Shown: piece by piece, positions 59,471 to 64,000 of the stretch
Position numbering within the stretch: the stretch's first letter is position 1
How the letters are laid out: each line of letters opens with the position of its first letter
Assembly (NCBI RefSeq): GCF_019649055.1
Contig: NW_026570223.1
Location: 1,178,001-1,242,000, forward strand
DNA: 64,000 bases
DNA from: Paramacrobiotus metropolitanus
Lineage: Eukaryota > Tardigrada > Eutardigrada > Parachela > Macrobiotidae
Reading direction: 5' to 3'
Made by a program: the position numbers and the translations under genes
Notes under the pieces: generated by a model
Seen by the model: only the letters and a program-made list of their open reading frames with translations
Told to the model about the DNA's origin: nothing
Database searches by the model: none

Positions 59471-62400
59471 ATGGGGAATCTCAGTTCGCGGCGGGCAAAA
59501 ATTTACGAAGTCGAGATCAGCCAAAATCAACGGCCTATACCACCGCGTAAATCTGACGCTGTCAAACGCCGACTGTCTGACGTCATTCCCGATACCCTAC
59601 CGGCACCAACAGTGAAGAAAAGCGATTCCACCATAAGTGCGTTTTTAATAGAACGTTTTCTAACGTTTTATATACTCGCAATAAATATTTATCATCCTGC
59701 GAAGCCTATTGCACGCAGTACAGAATCAGCTACTGAATCAACATTTTTTGGTTTTATATATATGTTACCGAAGCTTTGATTTACTGAGAAGGCGCTAAAA
59801 AACGCAGTTTATGTAATTACAAGTATATTTATTTGATATCATGATGTGCTCGTTCAGCCGCTGTAACGGTGACCGATGTGACCATATGTATAGAAGTATA
59901 GTTTTTCGCCAGTTTTTTAACGTCGCACACTGTGATGCTTGCATCTGTCTGCGTATTGTTGGGATGCGACATTATTCTGTTGTAATATTGTATTGTGGCG
60001 CGTGCTTTTGTATCCCTAGTGTTTGTTATTTGCCAGATATCCCCGCAAAAGATATTTCATATATAACCGGCGAAAACGTTCCTAAATCAAAAAGCTCAGA
60101 TTCGTCTTCCAACGGTCACAATTCCAGTGACAAACCGGGAAATCGACTCCACAAACCCAAACTAATAAGCCTGAAGGAAGTCAGACAAGTAACTACGTCA
60201 GTTGCCGCGTCCACCACCGCGATCTTATCACCACAAGAGTTGGATGACCTTAGCTAAAATTAACAGCAACTAACTTTTGTTGCAGTAATTTTCTGACGAA
60301 ACGCATCTATGGCCTGGACAAATCACCGCGCAGCTTTATTGAATCATTATTTCCTCAACCTACACGCTTATTTAATTATCGCTTATTATGGGTATCATAT
60401 GACCTTTTGGCCGGTTTACTAGTAGCCATGATACATTTCACTCAAGGTACAGCGAGCTTAATTTATGTATATCATTTCTGCATTATGTATTGGAAAAAAT
60501 AGAGACCTTTATGCCTGTTCTTCAGAATTTGCCACGGCCATGACGGGAAGTATGCGGCCCACACAGGGATTGTACATTTCCATCTTTCCGCCTCTTATCT
60601 ACGCCTTACTAGCCACATCCCCGCACAATTCACTGGGCGCCATGCCCATAACCGCCGCCGTTGTCGGCGTGTCGGTTATGGGCATCCAGGAAACCTATTA
60701 TCCGCAGCAGTACGATGCTGCGACGGGAACCCTCCTGTCGAATGGCGCACAGTGGGACCTTCATTTCCAGGTATCCACCGGATTGGCCTTCTTTGCCGGC
60801 TGCTTTATGGTATGGCTTTCCACAAAATTCACTGTGTAAAAACCAATATTCATCATCTTTAGTACACAAGGATCGCCAAATTAAATGCAGTAAAAAAAAC
60901 CAAAATTCAGTAACTCAGACAAACATCAGACGCGATGGAATTACTGTTATACATATAAATGCAAAGGTCAACTCTAGCATAAAAAGTCTAGTGGGAAGCC
61001 GCAACATATCTTCCAGACGTACGCAATGCAAAAACAACTATCGACTAAAGCAATTGTTTCTGCAGATAGCATGGGGATTACTGAAGATGGGCTTTCTCTT
61101 CACAATCATTTCTCCATCGGTGATGGACCCCTTCGGGCTGGCTTGTATGCTGCAGTCGATCATGGCACAGGTTCCTGCCGCCTTCGGAATACAGGTTCCG
61201 GTCAGGTTCACTTATGCCAAACATTTCCGTGTACGATGCACTTTACACCTTTAGCACAGACATAAGTAATATTATTATTTATGTATTATGTTTGGTTGTT
61301 AGGATCTCATCTACTTTCTAACAAATATCTATTCCATCAAAGTGTGGGAAGTCGTCATTTCCATATCATTTGCCAGTGTGGTGCTTGTATTCCGTGAATA
61401 TCTCCAACCAATTATTTATCGCAAGACTAAACTTGTCGTCCCCATTGTAAGGTTGACTGAAACATATAATATAGCGAAAGTCATCAAAACTTGTGCTGGT
61501 CTTTTAAATTAGGAGTTCCTTATGTTTGTTGTGGTGATTGGTTTGAGCTATCACTTTCGCTTCCAGCAGCGATTAGATGTCCGCGTTGTCGGCAGTTACA
61601 ACCACGGGTAAAGAAAATTAATAGCTATGATTTTTTAAACGTATACAGTATGTTGCAAATTATGCATTAGTACTATTAAATATATTATTTCGACTTAGTC
61701 CTGGGATAAGGTTATTTAATTATGCTGCAACTGATTCAGATAGGGAGGTTGCGCTGGTGCACCTACGCTACGATTTATGTAAAAGCTTATAAAACTAATA
61801 AAGTTGATAACTTCACAGTTAAGCAACAGCGCAAATCTGTGCTAACGAAAGATCAACCAAGCTGCTTTCTTTGTGTTGCAGTCTACCATGGCCAAGCATG
61901 CCCGGCTATGACTACGGTTTGAACATTGTCTGGCATGGATTCTTCTGTGCCGTTATTGCTTACTCAGTCACGCTGGGTTCAGCGCGTACATTAGCCCGTA
62001 AAAATAAGGACAACATCAAGACCAATCAGGAGCTGATCGCCCTGGGCTGTGCTCATCTGTTCGGGTCGTTTTTCTCCAGCTTCATCGTATCGGCACCCAT
62101 GGGGCGGGGCATCATCAACCAGTCGATGGGCAGTCGCTCGCAATTATCGGCGCTCTTTGGCAGTGTTTTCTTGGGGATTATTGTGGCATTTGCCGGACCG
62201 GCGATTTCTTATTTACCTCAAGTAGGCATTACAAACTGATAGTGTACTATCTTACTAATCACTTTTTAGGATAATAGGGAGTTTCGTATAACCGCGAGGC
62301 CCAGTAGAGTATATCACCGAAAACTGCCATTTTCTTATCGATACGGATGACCAGATAGACATATGTTTAAACAAGGTCACGCCCTGCTATCGCGCTTTAT

Positions 62401-63947
62401 AACGATGCTTTCTGTTTTCTAGTGCATAATTTCGACAACGATCGTTCTGTTCCTTGTGTTTTCTTTACGGGGATTTACCGAGCTGCCAAAACTGTGGAAA
62501 TCTAACAAATTTGATGCGGTAAGGAAAGCGATAACTTTTTCTGTTTCCTAATTACAATTTTTCAGACTTGGGCGAGGGCTGATTAGTTTGCTGCTGCACT
62601 TTAAATGCTACTTTGCAGCTTGTCTGGGTTTTGACCTTTGTCGCATCCGTTACACTGAATGTGCAAATCGGATTTTTACTTGGCATAACACTCTCCGTTG
62701 TTGGCTTAACAATTCGTACCCAAAGGTTAGAGCGAAGTCGGGTTGTTTTTTTTAAATAGTTTCAATTCTTAATCTTGTTTATCGAATTCAAACAGTCCCA
62801 AGGTACGCGTTCTTGGTCGATTAAAGAACTCAAATGGATTTGTGCCACTGAAATATTATAATAAGGTAAATTTCACCGCCCTACATTTCTATCATGATGC
62901 ATGGGTTAATAATACAGTAATTTGCAGGCCGAAGAAATCGCTGGTATACGGATTCTGCAGATCAACTGTCCACTGCACTACGCTAATGCCCATTATCTAG
63001 TCCAGGATGTGCTCACGTTAGCCATGGAGCCGTTCGTCATTGCCAAGAGCAGCTTTACTAACGAGAGTAACCTGTTCAATGAAAGCGGGCATTCATTGCG
63101 CTCCTTCCTCGGCACGACATCGGTAATGCCAGTAGAAAACATCGGTATACAGTTATACAGTTATACTGTATCTACTGCTGAATCTGTGTTGATTCACTAT
63201 TAACTATGTATCAAAAACTAATTATATTTCACAATTTGTTCTCGAGATTGCAAGTTGATTCACATCCTGACTGTAGAACCCAAAACTGTACCGCTCCAAA
63301 AACCGCTTCGATAATGGTGATAAAACTGGCAGCGGTACAACGGAACGGCCGCGGTTTACAAGGAAGTTATCCAGCTCGCAACCAGAAGAGTTTCCCCCAT
63401 ATAAACCGCCAACATCCACGACACGCATTTCCAATGAGTTTATCATGATTGCCGGCAGTTCGACCAGTAAGGCGTCCCGCGTTATTCTGGATCTGGGCAC
63501 GGTTGGTTACATTGATGCCGTAGGAATTCGCGGTCTGGAACAACTGGCCAGTGACCTTAAGGTTAAAGCTATCGAGCTGATTTTGGCGCAATGCAAAGGT
63601 AACATCAGACTCCTTGCAAAACATTTAGACATTCAAATTTCTTTCCTGCATAAGATTAATCTAGTAGTAAATATCAGAAACTTCGAAATACGGCAGCTAT
63701 CTAGCATTTCGTAGGTTCTGTGCGCAAGCAACTACGGGAGCTGGAACTTGGCAAAATAGTGCCAGAGCGGAATATCTTTCCCAGCCTGGTGGATGCTGTG
63801 AACGAATCCAGTCGGCGCATCCGTATTAAGACAATTGAAGCCCAGGGCACGATTCGGGATCGAGAACGGCGCGATGTACGGTTTTGGGATTTTCCAGTGG
63901 CCAGTCGGATATCTGGATTGCCCCAAATCAATTATCGCAAAGATTAG
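59471..63947 (+). CDS. SLC26-family anion transporter with STAS domain
   Basis: Fourteen exons: 59,471-59,636, 60,037-60,238, 60,286-60,446, 60,526-60,809, 61,066-61,194, 61,303-61,446, 61,513-61,607, 61,882-62,221, 62,423-62,518, 62,619-62,725, 62,796-62,865, 62,928-63,122, 63,277-63,598 and 63,715-63,947; ~847 residues. The membrane part has RPTQGLYISIFPPLIYALLA, GAMPITAAVVGVSV, GFFCAVIAYSVTLGSARTLA, then NQELIALGCAHLFGSFF and GRGIINQSMGSRSQLSALF. The C-terminal STAS domain begins around AGIRILQINCPLHYANAHYL and includes SRVILDLGTVGYIDAVGIRG. The family exchanges sulfate, chloride, bicarbonate and related anions at the plasma membrane. The exon 2 donor (GAGTTGG) and exon 5 donor (two options 6 bp apart) are the weakest calls; the first two exons are hydrophilic. 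Substrate unknown. Confidence 0.85.
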
Positions 63948-64000
63948 ACTGGTTAAGGCGTAGCTATACTGACTGCTGCAAGATCTGCACCGATGAAATT

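Noticed and set aside
1-64000. tRNA, rRNA, CRISPR arrays or bacterial operon features
   Set aside because: None seen. Gene structure is intron-rich and eukaryotic; no cloverleaf or rRNA motifs were recognised by eye.

Overview
This is nuclear DNA of an animal. Genes are split by many short GT-AG introns. Recognisable products include the PRPF40 U1-snRNP splicing factor, translation factor eIF3c, an SLC26 anion exchanger, a GM2-activator-like ML-domain protein and secreted astacin-like proteins. AT-rich spacers, intron density and an F-box protein with a Tudor-like N-terminus suggest a small invertebrate ecdysozoan. A tardigrade is my best guess, at low certainty. All exon models were read by hand from splice consensus plus phase continuity.

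The dominant structure is a ~20 kb inverted duplication. The left arm is about 9.45-29.6 kb and the right arm about 32.7-52.2 kb. They flank a ~3.1 kb spacer that holds most of the single intact PRPF40 gene. From the centre outwards each arm carries the divergent PRPF40/eIF3c promoter, eIF3c, a small Gly/Trp-rich secreted peptide locus, an Ldh_2-type malate dehydrogenase, a GM2-activator-like gene, a small conserved ORF and an astacin-like gene. In the right arm all of these read as largely intact. In the left arm all are broken: stops, exon losses, a flipped segment, a partial tandem copy, a cDNA-like patch with a 13-bp target duplication, and four foldback/MITE elements. One possible new five-exon gene has appeared in the left arm downstream of a surviving TATA box.

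Outside the arms, 1-9.4 kb holds an F-box gene and two decayed seven-transmembrane receptor relics. From 54 to 58 kb lies a larger second member of the astacin-like family on the minus strand, a tandem paralog of the right-arm gene. From 59.5 to 63.9 kb lies an SLC26 transporter, divergent from it.

The most interesting system is the astacin-like family. It has a signal peptide, then an astacin fold in which all three zinc-binding histidines are replaced (identically in all three copies), then a Thr/Gly-rich linker and one or two ~190-residue modules. Each module is encoded by five exons and resembles a diverged hemopexin propeller. This looks like a non-catalytic secreted protein family built from two metalloprotease-associated parts.
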